Source: Halobacteriovoraceae bacterium (GTDB lineage Bacteria > Bdellovibrionota > Bacteriovoracia > Bacteriovoracales > Bacteriovoracaceae). From it: a stretch of 64,000 bases of DNA. The stretch is from the NCBI GenBank assembly GCA_002711995.1, contig PASN01000009.1, positions 1-64,000 on the forward strand, read 5' to 3'. Below are positions 35,406-43,716 of the stretch, piece by piece (position 1 is the stretch's first letter; each line of letters begins with the position of its first letter). The notes beneath the pieces were generated by a model that did not search any database, was not told the origin of the DNA, and saw nothing but the letters and a program-made list of their open reading frames with translations. The position numbers and the translations under genes were made by a program.

Positions 35406-36163
35406 CACCTACTTATTCAGACCTAGAAAACAAAATTGTATTGGTTACTGGCGCTTCAAGAGGCATTGGAAACACGATCGCTAAAGCGTTGGCATCTCAA
35501 AAAGCTCATGTGGTTTTCAACTACAGAGGTGATGAGACTAAGGCAGCCGCTCTTAAAGAAGAGCTAGAGGCATGTGGTGCAAGTAAAGTAAGCGCTCTTA
35601 ACTTTGATATCACTGACTATGACAAGATGAAGGAGTCAATTGATGCCTTCATTAAAGAGAATGGAAACATCTCAGGCCTTGTTAACAATGCTGGTATTTC
35701 GAAAGATCAGCTTGTAATGAGAGTAAAGTCTGAGGATATTGATTCTATTTTAGACGTAAATCTTAAAGCGACCATGATGCTTACAAATCATTTGAGTAGA
35801 AACTTTCTAAGAGCAAAAGATGTTTCTGTGGTTAACATGAGCAGTATTGTTGGCCTTATGGGCAATGTATCTCAGTCAGTTTATGCGGCTTCAAAAGCAG
35901 GACTTATTGGGTATACGAAGTCATTTGCAAAAGAACTGGCTTCAAGAAAGATTCGCTGCAACGCAGTGTGTCCTGGATTTATTTCTACTCAGATGACTGA
36001 CGAGCTTTCAGACAAAGCTCGCGAAGAATACCAAAAGTCAATCCCAATGGGCGATTTCGGCTCTTCAGAGGATGTGGCCAACCTTACTCTTTTCCTTTTG
36101 AGCCAGGCCTCAAGATATATTACAGGAGAGGTTATTAAGGTTGACGGTGGTCTATATATTTAA
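35402..36163 (+). CDS. fabG: 3-oxoacyl-ACP reductase
   Basis: A 253-residue short-chain dehydrogenase that reduces beta-ketoacyl-ACP with NADPH. TGASRGIG cofactor loop, NNAG, catalytic Ser in NMSSIVG and the Tyr-x3-Lys of YAASKAG are visible, and the C-terminal GEVIKVDGGLYI is typical of FabG. Confidence 0.94.
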   Translation: MTPTYSDLENKIVLVTGASRGIGNTIAKALASQKAHVVFNYRGDETKAAALKEELEACGASKVSALNFDITDYDKMKESIDAFIKENGNISGLVNNAGISKDQLVMRVKSEDIDSILDVNLKATMMLTNHLSRNFLRAKDVSVVNMSSIVGLMGNVSQSVYAASKAGLIGYTKSFAKELASRKIRCNAVCPGFISTQMTDELSDKAREEYQKSIPMGDFGSSEDVANLTLFLLSQASRYITGEVIKVDGGLYI

Positions 36164-36194
36164 TTAGAATAACGTTAAATTTTTGGAGGATATA

Positions 36195-36428
36195 ATGGAA
36201 ATGCAAGAAAAAGTTATCAAAATTGTAAGTGACGCAACAAAAGTAGAAGCTGGCAATATTAAAGGTGAAACTAACTTCGTTGACGACCTAAACCTAGACT
36301 CTCTAGATATGGTTGAAATGATGATGAAGATGGAAGAAGAATTTGGCGTAGAGATTCCGGAAGACAAAACGGAAGAGTTGAAGACAATCAACGACGTAAC
36401 AAACTTCTTGAAAAGCAACGCAAACTAA
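36195..36428 (+). CDS. acpP: Acyl carrier protein
   Basis: A 77-residue acidic protein with the phosphopantetheine Ser in LNLDSLDMVEM. The ATG at 36195 has GGAGG 6 bases upstream, the same signal as rpmF; an in-frame TTG at 36183 lies within that signal. Followed by a strong terminator. Confidence 0.96.
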   Translation: MEMQEKVIKIVSDATKVEAGNIKGETNFVDDLNLDSLDMVEMMMKMEEEFGVEIPEDKTEELKTINDVTNFLKSNAN

Positions 36429-36437
36429 AAATCCGAC

Positions 36438-36464
36438 GGCCTCCTTTTCGGAGGCCTTTTTTTT
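36438..36464 (+). terminator. Terminator after acpP
   Basis: GGCCTCC, loop TTTTC and GGAGGCC followed by eight T residues. Partial termination here would give more acpP than fabF mRNA. Confidence 0.9.
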
Positions 36465-36510
36465 ATAAGCGGCTTCATTAAAAATCTTCGTCTTACGGCA
36501 AGGAGCAATT

Positions 36511-37752
36511 ATGAATCGTGTAGCTGTAACAGGAATAAGCGCCATGTGTGGCGCGGGGAACAACCTAGAAGAGGTTTGGTCCAATTTAATCGCTGGTAAA
36601 AGCGGTATCTCAACACTTGAAGATGTTGATGAAAAAATGTGGCCTATTCGCATAGCAGGCCAAGTTAAAGACTTTGAGATCTCAGAAGATCTTTTGGCTG
36701 CAAAAGAACAATCAAGATACGATCTGTTTATACACTTTGGCCTTCACTGTACTGATGAAGCGCTTAAACAGTCTGGACTTCTTGAGGAAAAATTCGATCC
36801 ATTAAAAGTTGGAGCAATCTTAGGAACCGGCCTTGGAGGCTTTCCTTTTATTCAGTCAAGCACACAAACATACTGGAACAGAGGTCCAAGAAGGGTATCT
36901 CCTTTCTTCATTCCTTCGTTCATTCCAAACATGGCAACTGGCAAGATCAGCATGAAGTATGACTTTAAAGGTGTTAACTACACTGTATCAAGTGCATGCG
37001 CTTCCGCAGCCCACGCCATTGGCGCAGGGGCCACAGAGATCATGCTAGGTCGTCACGACGCTATGGTTGTAGGTGGATCTGAGGCCGTCATTACAGGGCT
37101 TCCATTTGCTGGGTTTAACAACATGAAAGCTCTAAGCAAGAGAAACGATGATCCAACAAAAGCATCAAGACCTTTTGACAAAGACAGAGATGGATTTGTT
37201 ATGGGAGAAGGTGCTGGGATTTTAATTCTTGAAAACCTTGAAAAAGCAAAAGCAAGGGGTGCCAAGATTCTAGCTGAAGTTGTGGGATTTGGAGCTACTG
37301 CAGATGCCTACCATATCACTGCACCTCACCCAGAGGGCGAAGGAACTATTCCTTGCATGCAGCAAGCTCTTGATATGGCCGGAGTTAAAAAAGAAGAAAT
37401 AGACTATATCAACGCTCACGGGACAAGTACTCCAGTTGGAGATGTTGCCGAGACAAAAGCAATCAAGTCTGTGTTTGGTGATCACGCTAAAAACATTGAT
37501 GTTAGTTCAACAAAGTCTATGACTGGACACCTTCTTGGAGCTGCAGGTGGATTAGAGTCTGTAGTCTGTGTTAAGAGTTTAGTTGATGGAGTTCTTGCTC
37601 CAACGATTAACCTTGATAATCAAGACGAAAACTGCGATCTAAACTACGTTCCAAATGAAGCAAAAAAGAGAGATATCCAATACGCTCTTAACAACTCATT
37701 TGGCTTTGGCGGAACCAACTCCACCACTCTATTCAAAAAATACGAAGCTTAA
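36511..37752 (+). CDS. fabF: Beta-ketoacyl-ACP synthase II
   Basis: A 413-residue elongating condensing enzyme. Catalytic Cys163 in VSSACASAAHA and the two His in HGTSTPVGD and MTGHLLGAAGG are present. AAGGAG precedes the ATG. The last 100 bases (37653-37752) are repeated 881 bp downstream at 38534-38633, flanking a toxin-antitoxin pair; the stop and last residue differ between the copies (KYEA here, KYEQ there). Confidence 0.96.
   Translation: MNRVAVTGISAMCGAGNNLEEVWSNLIAGKSGISTLEDVDEKMWPIRIAGQVKDFEISEDLLAAKEQSRYDLFIHFGLHCTDEALKQSGLLEEKFDPLKVGAILGTGLGGFPFIQSSTQTYWNRGPRRVSPFFIPSFIPNMATGKISMKYDFKGVNYTVSSACASAAHAIGAGATEIMLGRHDAMVVGGSEAVITGLPFAGFNNMKALSKRNDDPTKASRPFDKDRDGFVMGEGAGILILENLEKAKARGAKILAEVVGFGATADAYHITAPHPEGEGTIPCMQQALDMAGVKKEEIDYINAHGTSTPVGDVAETKAIKSVFGDHAKNIDVSSTKSMTGHLLGAAGGLESVVCVKSLVDGVLAPTINLDNQDENCDLNYVPNEAKKRDIQYALNNSFGFGGTNSTTLFKKYEA
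37653..37752 (+). repeat. fabF 3'-end repeat, copy 1 (within fabF)
   Basis: 100 bp forming the 3' end of fabF. It aligns without gaps to 38534-38633 with 9 mismatches by my count, including a 45-base identical run. The two copies are in direct orientation and bracket brnT-brnA. Confidence 0.9.
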
Positions 37753-37757
37753 TAACA

Positions 37758-37784
37758 ATGCCCTTCACACTTGAAGGGCATTTA
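37758..37784 (+). terminator. Terminator after fabF
   Basis: ATGCCCTTCA, a 4-base loop and TGAAGGGCAT form a perfect 10-bp stem followed by TTATTAAT. The T-tract is short but position and stem are convincing. Confidence 0.7.
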
Positions 37785-37898
37785 TTAATATCCTTCTAAA
37801 ATTCCACAGACCTAAATCAACCTTTCAGTTTATAGTCCCGAGAAAGGCCACGGACTCAATTAAATCAAACACTTAGATGACTTCTTTAAATTCATTTG

Positions 37899-37915
37899 GT
37901 AGTGTGATACACTAC
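37899..37915. promoter_or_regulatory. Palindromic operator candidate of brnTA
   Basis: GTAGTGT-GAT-ACACTAC is a perfect 7-bp inverted repeat, 17 bases before the brnT start. Its middle (TGTGATACACT) overlaps a likely -10 region. BrnA-type ribbon-helix-helix antitoxins repress their own promoter at such palindromes, so autoregulation is expected. Confidence 0.6.
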
Positions 37916-37932
37916 TAAACGGGAGATCGAAT

Positions 37933-38262
37933 TTGGCTAAATTTAAATATATTGAGTGGTTATTAGAGTTCCTCCTCTCTAGCTCTGGTTTCTTATTTGA
38001 ATGGGATGAGGGGAATATTGAAAAAAGTGAGAAAAAGCATGGCGTCTCGACGACGATCGTCGAAAGCGCTTTTGAGGATATTAATATTTTGGCATTAGGA
38101 GAGCAATACCAACCCAAGTGTGAAGAGGACAGATATGGAATTCTTGCTAAGACTTTTACAAGTGAAGTCCTATTTGTTTGCTTTACTATAAGAGAAGGTA
38201 AAATTAGACCCATAAGTGCCAGACTGGCCAATAAGAAAGAAAGGAGCATTTATGACGAGTAA
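37933..38262 (+). CDS. brnT: BrnT-family ribonuclease toxin
   Basis: A 109-residue protein with BrnT (DUF497) hallmarks: LFEWDEGNIEKSEKKHGVS, EDRYGILAKTFTSEVLFVCFT and a tail matching the family's ISARxAxxKERxxY pattern. BrnT is a RelE-like mRNA-cleaving toxin. The start is TTG with GGGAG upstream, giving about 19 residues before the usual BrnT start; a weak start codon would keep toxin low. The gene overlaps brnA by 11 bases. Inserted after fabF between copies of its 3' end. Confidence 0.85.
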   Translation: MAKFKYIEWLLEFLLSSSGFLFEWDEGNIEKSEKKHGVSTTIVESAFEDINILALGEQYQPKCEEDRYGILAKTFTSEVLFVCFTIREGKIRPISARLANKKERSIYDE

Positions 38263-38482
38263 ACATGCAAAGTCTTTACCTGAATATGAAGAGGTTGAGT
38301 TTGATAAAAAGGCGGTAAAAAACTCTAGACGCGTAGGTCGTAAAATGCCGACCAGTGTATCTCTTCCACCAGAAGTGGTTGAGGAGCTCAAGGAAGTTGC
38401 AGCTAAAAAAGGCATTCCTTACCAAGTACTTATGAGAAGCTTCATAATCGAGGGTCTTGAAAGTTTGAAGAAGGCCTCTTAA
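38252..38482 (+). CDS. brnA: BrnA-like ribbon-helix-helix antitoxin
   Basis: A 76-residue protein. The ATG at 38252 is preceded by AAGGAG and overlaps the 3' end of brnT. After a charged toxin-binding N-terminus comes VSLPPEVVEELKEVAAKKGIPYQVLM, a classic CopG/Arc ribbon-helix-helix sequence. It should neutralise BrnT and repress the palindrome at 37899-37915. Confidence 0.82.
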   Translation: MTSKHAKSLPEYEEVEFDKKAVKNSRRVGRKMPTSVSLPPEVVEELKEVAAKKGIPYQVLMRSFIIEGLESLKKAS

Positions 38483-38533
38483 GGTTGTTCTACCTCTAAA
38501 AGGTGCCTTCCATTGAGGAAGTCTAAATGGGGT

Positions 38534-38633
38534 AAATGAAGCAAGGAAGAGAGACATCCAATTCGCTCTTAACAACTCATTTGGCTTTGGCGGAACCAAC
38601 TCCACCACCCTATTCAAAAAATACGAGCAATAA
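38534..38633 (+). repeat. fabF: fabF 3'-end repeat, copy 2 (orphan fragment)
   Basis: Direct repeat of 37653-37752, 91 of 100 positions identical by my count. It keeps the reading frame for the FabF C-terminus (NEARKRDIQFALNNSFGFGG, then TNSTTLFKKYEQ and TAA at 38631) and is followed by its own terminator, but has no start or upstream fabF sequence. Either it is the displaced original fabF end after insertion of the toxin-antitoxin segment, or the residue of a second fabF gene. Confidence 0.85.
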
Positions 38634-38644
38634 TTCTTATCGTA

Positions 38645-38676
38645 TCCCCCTGAACGTTTGTCGGGGGGACTTTTTC
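38645..38676 (+). terminator. Terminator after the orphan fabF fragment
   Basis: TCCCCCTGA, a 7-base loop and TCGGGGGGA form a 9-bp stem (with one T-G pair) followed by TTTTT. It may be the original fabF terminator. Confidence 0.8.
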
Positions 38677-38759
38677 AAGCTACAAAATCAAATACTTAGA
38701 ACCCCTCCTTAAAACCTTTGTCTTTAAAGTATTTCCCTAAATCTTCCGAATATTAATTT

Positions 38760-39113
38760 ATGAATTTAGTTTCACTTACATTCATTTTAATATTAATGAG
38801 CACAACTATCCATGCCTGCATCAAAGCAGATATTCAATCTTACATGAAAGATATTGAGGTTGAAGAATACGAAGAGCAAAAATCTAAGCGTCACACACTC
38901 GTACATTCCAAAGATTCCTGTGGGGTATCCGGTTGTGAATATTTCATTTTTTCAGAAGTTTTTCCGGGATGTACGAAGGTCACTTTTAACGAAGTTGGCT
39001 TTTTGATTCCCAATTCTTTTAAGGAACGCTCTATTTCCTTAAGAAAAGCGGGAAATGTCGAAAGGTACAAATATAAATTCAAGTCTTCTAAGTTTAAAAG
39101 GGTTGGTCCGTGA
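38760..39113 (+). CDS. Small secreted Cys-containing protein
   Basis: A 117-residue protein with a signal peptide (MNLVSLTFILILMSTTIHA) and a mature part starting at Cys20, with further Cys in SCGVSGCEYF and PGCTKV. No family is recognised. The Shine-Dalgarno is weak. It overlaps the next, interrupted gene by 4 bases, so they were probably one transcript. Confidence 0.55.
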   Translation: MNLVSLTFILILMSTTIHACIKADIQSYMKDIEVEEYEEQKSKRHTLVHSKDSCGVSGCEYFIFSEVFPGCTKVTFNEVGFLIPNSFKERSISLRKAGNVERYKYKFKSSKFKRVGP

Positions 39114-41350
39114 AGTTTTATTTTTTCATTTTAACCCAAATCGCTTTGATAGGACACACTCGGGCCTATCCTATCTTTTATACATGCCAAGACGAGCAAC
39201 TAAAAACAGCCGAGCGCCTAAATACTGAGGACTTATTTGAAAAGATTATTCGAATGAGTAAGGCAGACCAAATAGACCTTGCAAATCAATGGTGTAAGGG
39301 AAAAGAGGAATGTCTCAATAACTTAAAGCTTATCATGAGCTTTTCATCGAGCTCTTACGAAGTGGCAAAAGAGCTATTCCTACAAGAGTTGAACAAGATC
39401 AAAAAGGATATAAATGGAAGAGTAGAAGATGTAGGTCTTTTAAACTCCCTACAAAGCATAAAGTCATCCTTTGCATCTCTACAAGCATGTCAAATGGTCT
39501 CAGAGAAATTAAATCCAGAAGACTTCGTTAATAACGAAGACTTACTAATTTCTTATCCCTACCACAACAACTACATGTATGTGACAGGTTGTTACAGTGT
39601 AAATGGCAAAAGGTGCTCACCGATACAAAAAAGCAACATGGACAAAGTGATAGAAGAATCTATTTCAATGGGCACCGATCCCTACCTCACCATTGGGTTA
39701 ACTTTAATGGAAGAAGGACCCAGAATGGGAGGTCTCTACCTTGACCCTATTGGTGTAATGGATGCAGTGGGATGCTCAGCTCGACAAGTTAAAAATAATA
39801 AGGCAGGTGCTTTAAATTCATACTGAACTAGCTATGTGGTAAATTCTTCAGTAATTGAAAATGACGAACTATCTGACAGCTTAAACTCCTTTATAAGTCT
39901 GCACTCTTCACAAGATATTCAAACAGGTGAAAGCTTTTACTGTTACGACACCTTAGGAGAAAAAAAACCCCAACTATATGATAGCCTTCAAAGCAACAGC
40001 TGCTGTTTAAAATTAAATTTCCAAAGTAAAAGCGATAATTCTTGGCCAATAACAGATAGGATTTCAGATGGTTTGACCTATGAGTTTATTAATAAGCGAC
40101 TCAGTTCAAGCTTCAGAGGAAGAAGTGAACCTGAATGGAAGATTCAAAGATTCAATGGATACACAAACTTAATGGGTGCCGCTGAAGGTGTACCTTCCTG
40201 GAGAATGGGTGTTAATTACTATAAAAACCCAGGCTATGGTCAACAAGTTATGGACTATATTCTCAACTCACTCATGTTTAACCCTTATATTTCCCAAAAG
40301 ATCAAAGAGGAAACTGCCAAGCAAAACAAGCAATGGAAAAGTATTATTTGCAAAGGAAGAGAAGACGGTACGTACTATTACGACTCAGAACATTACCACA
40401 CTCTCGTAAAGAATTCTGCTCGACTTGAGGATATTAAAAATAAATATGATGAAGGAGCAACTCTTGAGGATTTCTCAGAGAGGGAGAAAAAGGTTCTTTT
40501 AAGAGAGTTGGAGGAAACGTCATCTAAAAATCCGCACATGAATAACCTTTTGAAGAAAGCAGTTTGGAATAAATATGAAAGAATTGTCTCTGACGCGATT
40601 GCAGTTGATGTAGAGGATTTATTCCTTAAAGAAAAAAGAAGCAATATTGAAGTCTATAATACCTTTAAGGGTAGAATGAAAATTAGCAAAGAGGAACTAT
40701 TTTTTGTTCTGGACCTCTACAACACTCAAGATGAGCTAGAAGAGAAGGCGAAATTAATAGAAGATAAGAGATATAAAATCGAAAATAAGATTAATGATTT
40801 ATGCAATCAGCTATATGATGAATATACAAAAATAAGCTCAGATAATTCTTACCAGGATGAGAAACAATCCAAATACGATACCTATTCCAGGTGTCAATCT
40901 CGCGAACTAGACAAAGACCCGATTCTCAAACCTTTTCACAAAAGCTGGATAGAGATTTCGGAGAAGTTAAAAACTACTGAGACAAAAATAGAAAACTTGT
41001 GGAAGGGGCAGAATTTAAGAAAAGCTGAGACAGTATATGAAAAAGACCCTTCGACCATAAGAAGTCTTTATGGAAGTAGATATCAGGTCTCAGAGAGCAT
41101 TAACGAAGCTCTAAAAAGACTAAGTGTAAAAGAGGGTTACACAAGTGACCTTAGGAATAAAATCATTGCTCTATACAACCATGAAAAAAATCAAAGCAAG
41201 GGGTTAGGACTAAGCAATGAAGCTCTTAAGGAGTATTTCGAAAATATTTACCCGACACGCAAGACCCTCTATCAAACTTCAGACTACACTTGGGAACGAC
41301 TAAACGAAGCTCAAGTGGAAAAGATTATAAAAAAGCTAAAGTCACCATAA
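39110..41350 (+). pseudogene. Large secreted protein split by an in-frame TGA
   Basis: One continuous reading frame of 747 codons apart from TGA at 39824-39826. It starts with GTG overlapping the previous stop and has a signal peptide ending in RAYP. The first part (238 residues) includes TIGLTLMEEGPRMGGLYLDP, which could be the catalytic-Glu region of a lysozyme/lytic-transglycosylase-like domain (weak resemblance); the second part has RFNGYTNLMG and YGQQVMDYILNSLMFNP, also hydrolase-like, then a long coiled-coil-rich tail. The downstream part has no Shine-Dalgarno at its first possible start (GTG at 39836), so separate translation is unlikely. Nonsense mutation, sequencing error or readthrough are the options. 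Confidence 0.65.
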
Positions 41351-41414
41351 TTTAATCTATAGACCTTTCACTCTTTCACTTGTCACACACGACTACAAAA
41401 ATTCCGCACAAGGT

Positions 41415-41633
41415 TTAATCCATAGATTTTCTTTTCATACAAGAGTGAACCACGCCATAGCATATGCTCTTACCAGAACCAATTGATTCTTTTTTAGCCT
41501 CGTAGCCTATACAATCGCATTCAGTAATGTAGCAGGATGGACATACCCCACCTTTCATACTTTCCTTGGGATAAAAAAAGAATACTAGGAAAGAAACAGT
41601 GATAATTAGTGTTATTAAAATATTCTTGCTCAT
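41415..41633 (-). CDS. Small Cys-rich membrane-anchored or secreted protein
   Basis: A 72-residue protein from the ATG at 41633: one N-terminal hydrophobic helix (ILITLIITVSFLVFFF) and a short exported part with seven Cys (including CPSCYITECDC). The Cys density suggests disulfides or metal binding. It opposes the preceding split gene. No family recognised. Confidence 0.5.
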   Translation of the reverse strand: MSKNILITLIITVSFLVFFFYPKESMKGGVCPSCYITECDCIGYEAKKESIGSGKSICYGVVHSCMKRKSMD

Positions 41634-41696
41634 TAAACACTCTCTCAAGTTTACTCTTAAGGCTTTTGCAAGCTTCTTAACAAAATTGTTTTCAGG

Positions 41697-41930
41697 TTAA
41701 GACTTCCTTGTAGCTAGATAAACATCATTTGAAGGTTGCTTACAGTAAGGACTTAGCAACTCTACAAGTTGGTACTTGCTTAAAAGGTTTTGGTTCTGGA
41801 GTTCAACAGTCAATTTTGGAGATTGAATTACCCCCACTCCACTTTTTGCCACTTCAAGCGCTGTTTCAAGCATTTCAAATTGGTCACCTGTGAGGTACTT
41901 AGTCAGCTTAGATGAAACTGTTCGTTGTGA
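41697..41930 (-). pseudogene. Degenerate ORF, probable C-terminal gene fragment
   Basis: An open frame of 78 codons between an upstream in-frame TAG (41933-41931) and TAA at 41697, without ATG until mid-frame. The translation (KYLTGDQFEMLETALEVAKSG and later LVELLSPYC, DVYLATRKS) looks protein-like and not random. The ending resembles the C-terminus of some methyltransferases, but that is too weak to assign. Best read as the remnant of a lost gene. Confidence 0.4.
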
Positions 41931-41973
41931 CTATTATAGAATTAGTGTTAGTGCCACAGTGGAGGTAAAATTA

Positions 41974-42051
41974 ATGTGCCTAAAGGACCCTTGCTGTGAC
42001 ACTCCAAGTCGATATTGTGAGAATGGATGTTGTGATCAAAGCACGCTTTAA
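41974..42051 (+). CDS. 25-residue Cys-rich mini-ORF
   Basis: ATG at 41974 is preceded by a strong GGAGGT 8 bases upstream, and TATTAT stands about 40 bases before it as a possible -10. The peptide MCLKDPCCDTPSRYC continues to a second CC pair and ends at TAA 42049-42051. Six of 25 residues are Cys, with two CC pairs, a spacing reminiscent of small disulfide-rich or metal-binding peptides. No signal peptide, so a cytosolic metal-binding or regulatory leader peptide is as likely as a secreted one. A long hairpin follows 15 bases later. Confidence 0.45.
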   Translation: MCLKDPCCDTPSRYCENGCCDQSTL

Positions 42052-42066
42052 AATCAGCTTATACAA

Positions 42067-42102
42067 ATAACCTGTTTTTAAGCTTTGATAAAAACAGGTT
42101 AT
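42067..42102. terminator. 14-bp perfect hairpin after the mini-ORF
   Basis: ATAACCTGTTTTTA (42067-42080) pairs perfectly with TAAAAACAGGTTAT (42089-42102) around an 8-base loop. No T-tract follows on the plus strand; only TTT follows on the minus strand. It may be a bidirectional terminator or a regulatory hairpin between the mini-ORF and glyA. Confidence 0.5.
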
Positions 42103-42239
42103 AAGCAAACGCTTTAAGTGATTTCGGTAAGTTGTATATTTCTAAAGAGTTGGAGAATTCGCAACCAATATTCAGATCTTGCTCTATGAAAAGCATGCAA
42201 AATTCATTAGCATACTAAAAAAGCTAGTAAGAGGTGCAT

Positions 42240-43469
42240 ATGCTTAAAGATATTGATCCACAGATCCAATAAATTATTAATAAAGAACAACAACGCCAAG
42301 AAGAAGGCCTTGAACTTATTGCTTCGGAGAACTACTGCTCTCAAGCTGTAATGGAAGCTCAAGGTTCTTGTCTGACTAACAAGTACGCTGAAGGATATCC
42401 TGGAAAGAGATATTACGGCGGATGCGAGTTCGTGGATCAATCTGAAGCTCTTGCAATTGAAAGGCTAAAAAAGCTATTTGGAGCTGAGTACGCTAATGTT
42501 CAGCCTCACTCAGGTTCACAAGCAAACATGGCCGTGTATTTTGCGGTTCTAAAGCCAGGTGACACTGTTCTTGGAATGGATTTAAGTGAAGGTGGACACC
42601 TTACTCACGGCTCCCCTGTTAACTTCTCTGGAAAGTTATTCAACTTTGTAAGCTATGGGCTAAATCATGAGACTGAACTCATTGACTATGACAAAATGGA
42701 AGAGCTTGCAAAAGAGCACAAACCAAAGCTAATCGTTGGTGGAGCAAGTGCATATTCTAGAACAATTGATTTTAAAAGAATGAAAGAGATTGCCGACAGT
42801 GTTGGCGCTCTTTTCATGGTGGATATGGCACATATTGCGGGACTCGTTGCTGCAGGCCTTCACCCAAGTCCAGTGGGGCTTGCTGACTTTGTAACATCCA
42901 CTACTCACAAAACTCTTAGAGGGCCTCGTGGTGGTATAATATTGGCCATTGAAGAGTGGGGAAAAAAGATTAACTCAAACATTTTTCCGGGAATTCAAGG
43001 TGGCCCTCTTGAGCATGTAATTGCGGCAAAAGCTGTTGCTTTTCACGAAGCTCTTCACCCAGACTTTAAAGATTATCAAACTCAGGTTGTTAAAAATGCC
43101 CAAGCTCTTGCAGCTGAACTTGAGATTCAAGGGATTGAGATTGTTTCTGGCGGAACTGACAACCACCTAGTGATGCTTAAAACAGATAGTGTGAATATGA
43201 GCGGCAAAGACGCTGAAGCTCTTCTTGAGAAAGTTCACATTACAACTAACAAAAACATGATTCCTGGTGACAAGAGATCTCCGTTTGTTACCTCAGGGAT
43301 TAGACTCGGAACTCCTGCTCTTACAACAAGAGGATTCAAAGAAGAGCATATGAAGCTTCTTGCAACTTGGATGGTAAAAACTTTGAAAAATCCAGAAGAT
43401 GAGAGTCTTCACGCTCAAGTTAAAGAAGAAATAATAGCTCTTTGCAAAGAGTATCCAGTTTATAAATAA
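42240..43469 (+). pseudogene. glyA: Serine hydroxymethyltransferase gene with in-frame stop at codon 11
   Basis: The full GlyA frame starts at ATG 42240, with GAGGTG just upstream, and reads MLKDIDPQIQ, then TAA (42270-42272), then [20 protein letters not shown] and on to the end. All later features are intact: [26 protein letters not shown], the PLP lysine in [12 protein letters not shown] and the C-terminus. Starting at the next ATG (42351) would remove the LIASEN substrate loop, so that start is not credible for a working enzyme. The stop replaces a residue that is plausibly Glu (GAA to TAA). GlyA makes glycine and methylene-THF from serine and is normally important; see findings for alternatives. 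Confidence 0.8.
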
Positions 43470-43476
43470 GGAATAT

Positions 43477-43716
43477 ATGAAGATACTAGTTATATTTGCG
43501 TTTCTATTAATGGTCTCATGCAATGAAAATGAGACCAAAACTTCAGAGGTTCAGAAAGCTCCAACAAATTCTATTGTTGAAGAGAACGACAGGTGCATCT
43601 GTACAAAAGAGTTTAATCCAGTTTGTGGATCTAATGGAATTACCTACCCTAACCCATGCCAAGCTGGCTGTGATGGGGTTACTGAATTTTCTCAGGGGTC
43701 TTGTCAGGGGAACTAG
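43477..43716 (+). CDS. Kazal-type serine protease inhibitor lipoprotein
   Basis: A 79-residue lipoprotein: signal sequence MKILVIFAFLLMVSC with lipidated Cys15, a linker, then one Kazal domain (residues about 38-76) with the pattern C-x-C-x6-PVCGSNGITY-x2-PC-x3-C-x9-C. Kazal domains inhibit serine proteases; in bacteria they are uncommon and typically surface-exposed. It begins 7 bases after glyA. In a predatory or host-contacting bacterium it could protect against foreign proteases. Its last 38 bases overlap the convergent gene. Confidence 0.85.
   Translation: MKILVIFAFLLMVSCNENETKTSEVQKAPTNSIVEENDRCICTKEFNPVCGSNGITYPNPCQAGCDGVTEFSQGSCQGN

Noticed and set aside
36164-36653. Long minus-strand ORFs across acpP and fabF
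   Set aside because: They are antisense to strongly recognised genes, have no ribosome binding site and low-complexity translations.
39824-39826. In-frame TGA as a selenocysteine codon
   Set aside because: No convincing SECIS-like hairpin follows the TGA and no selenium genes are visible in the window; a nonsense mutation or sequence error is simpler.
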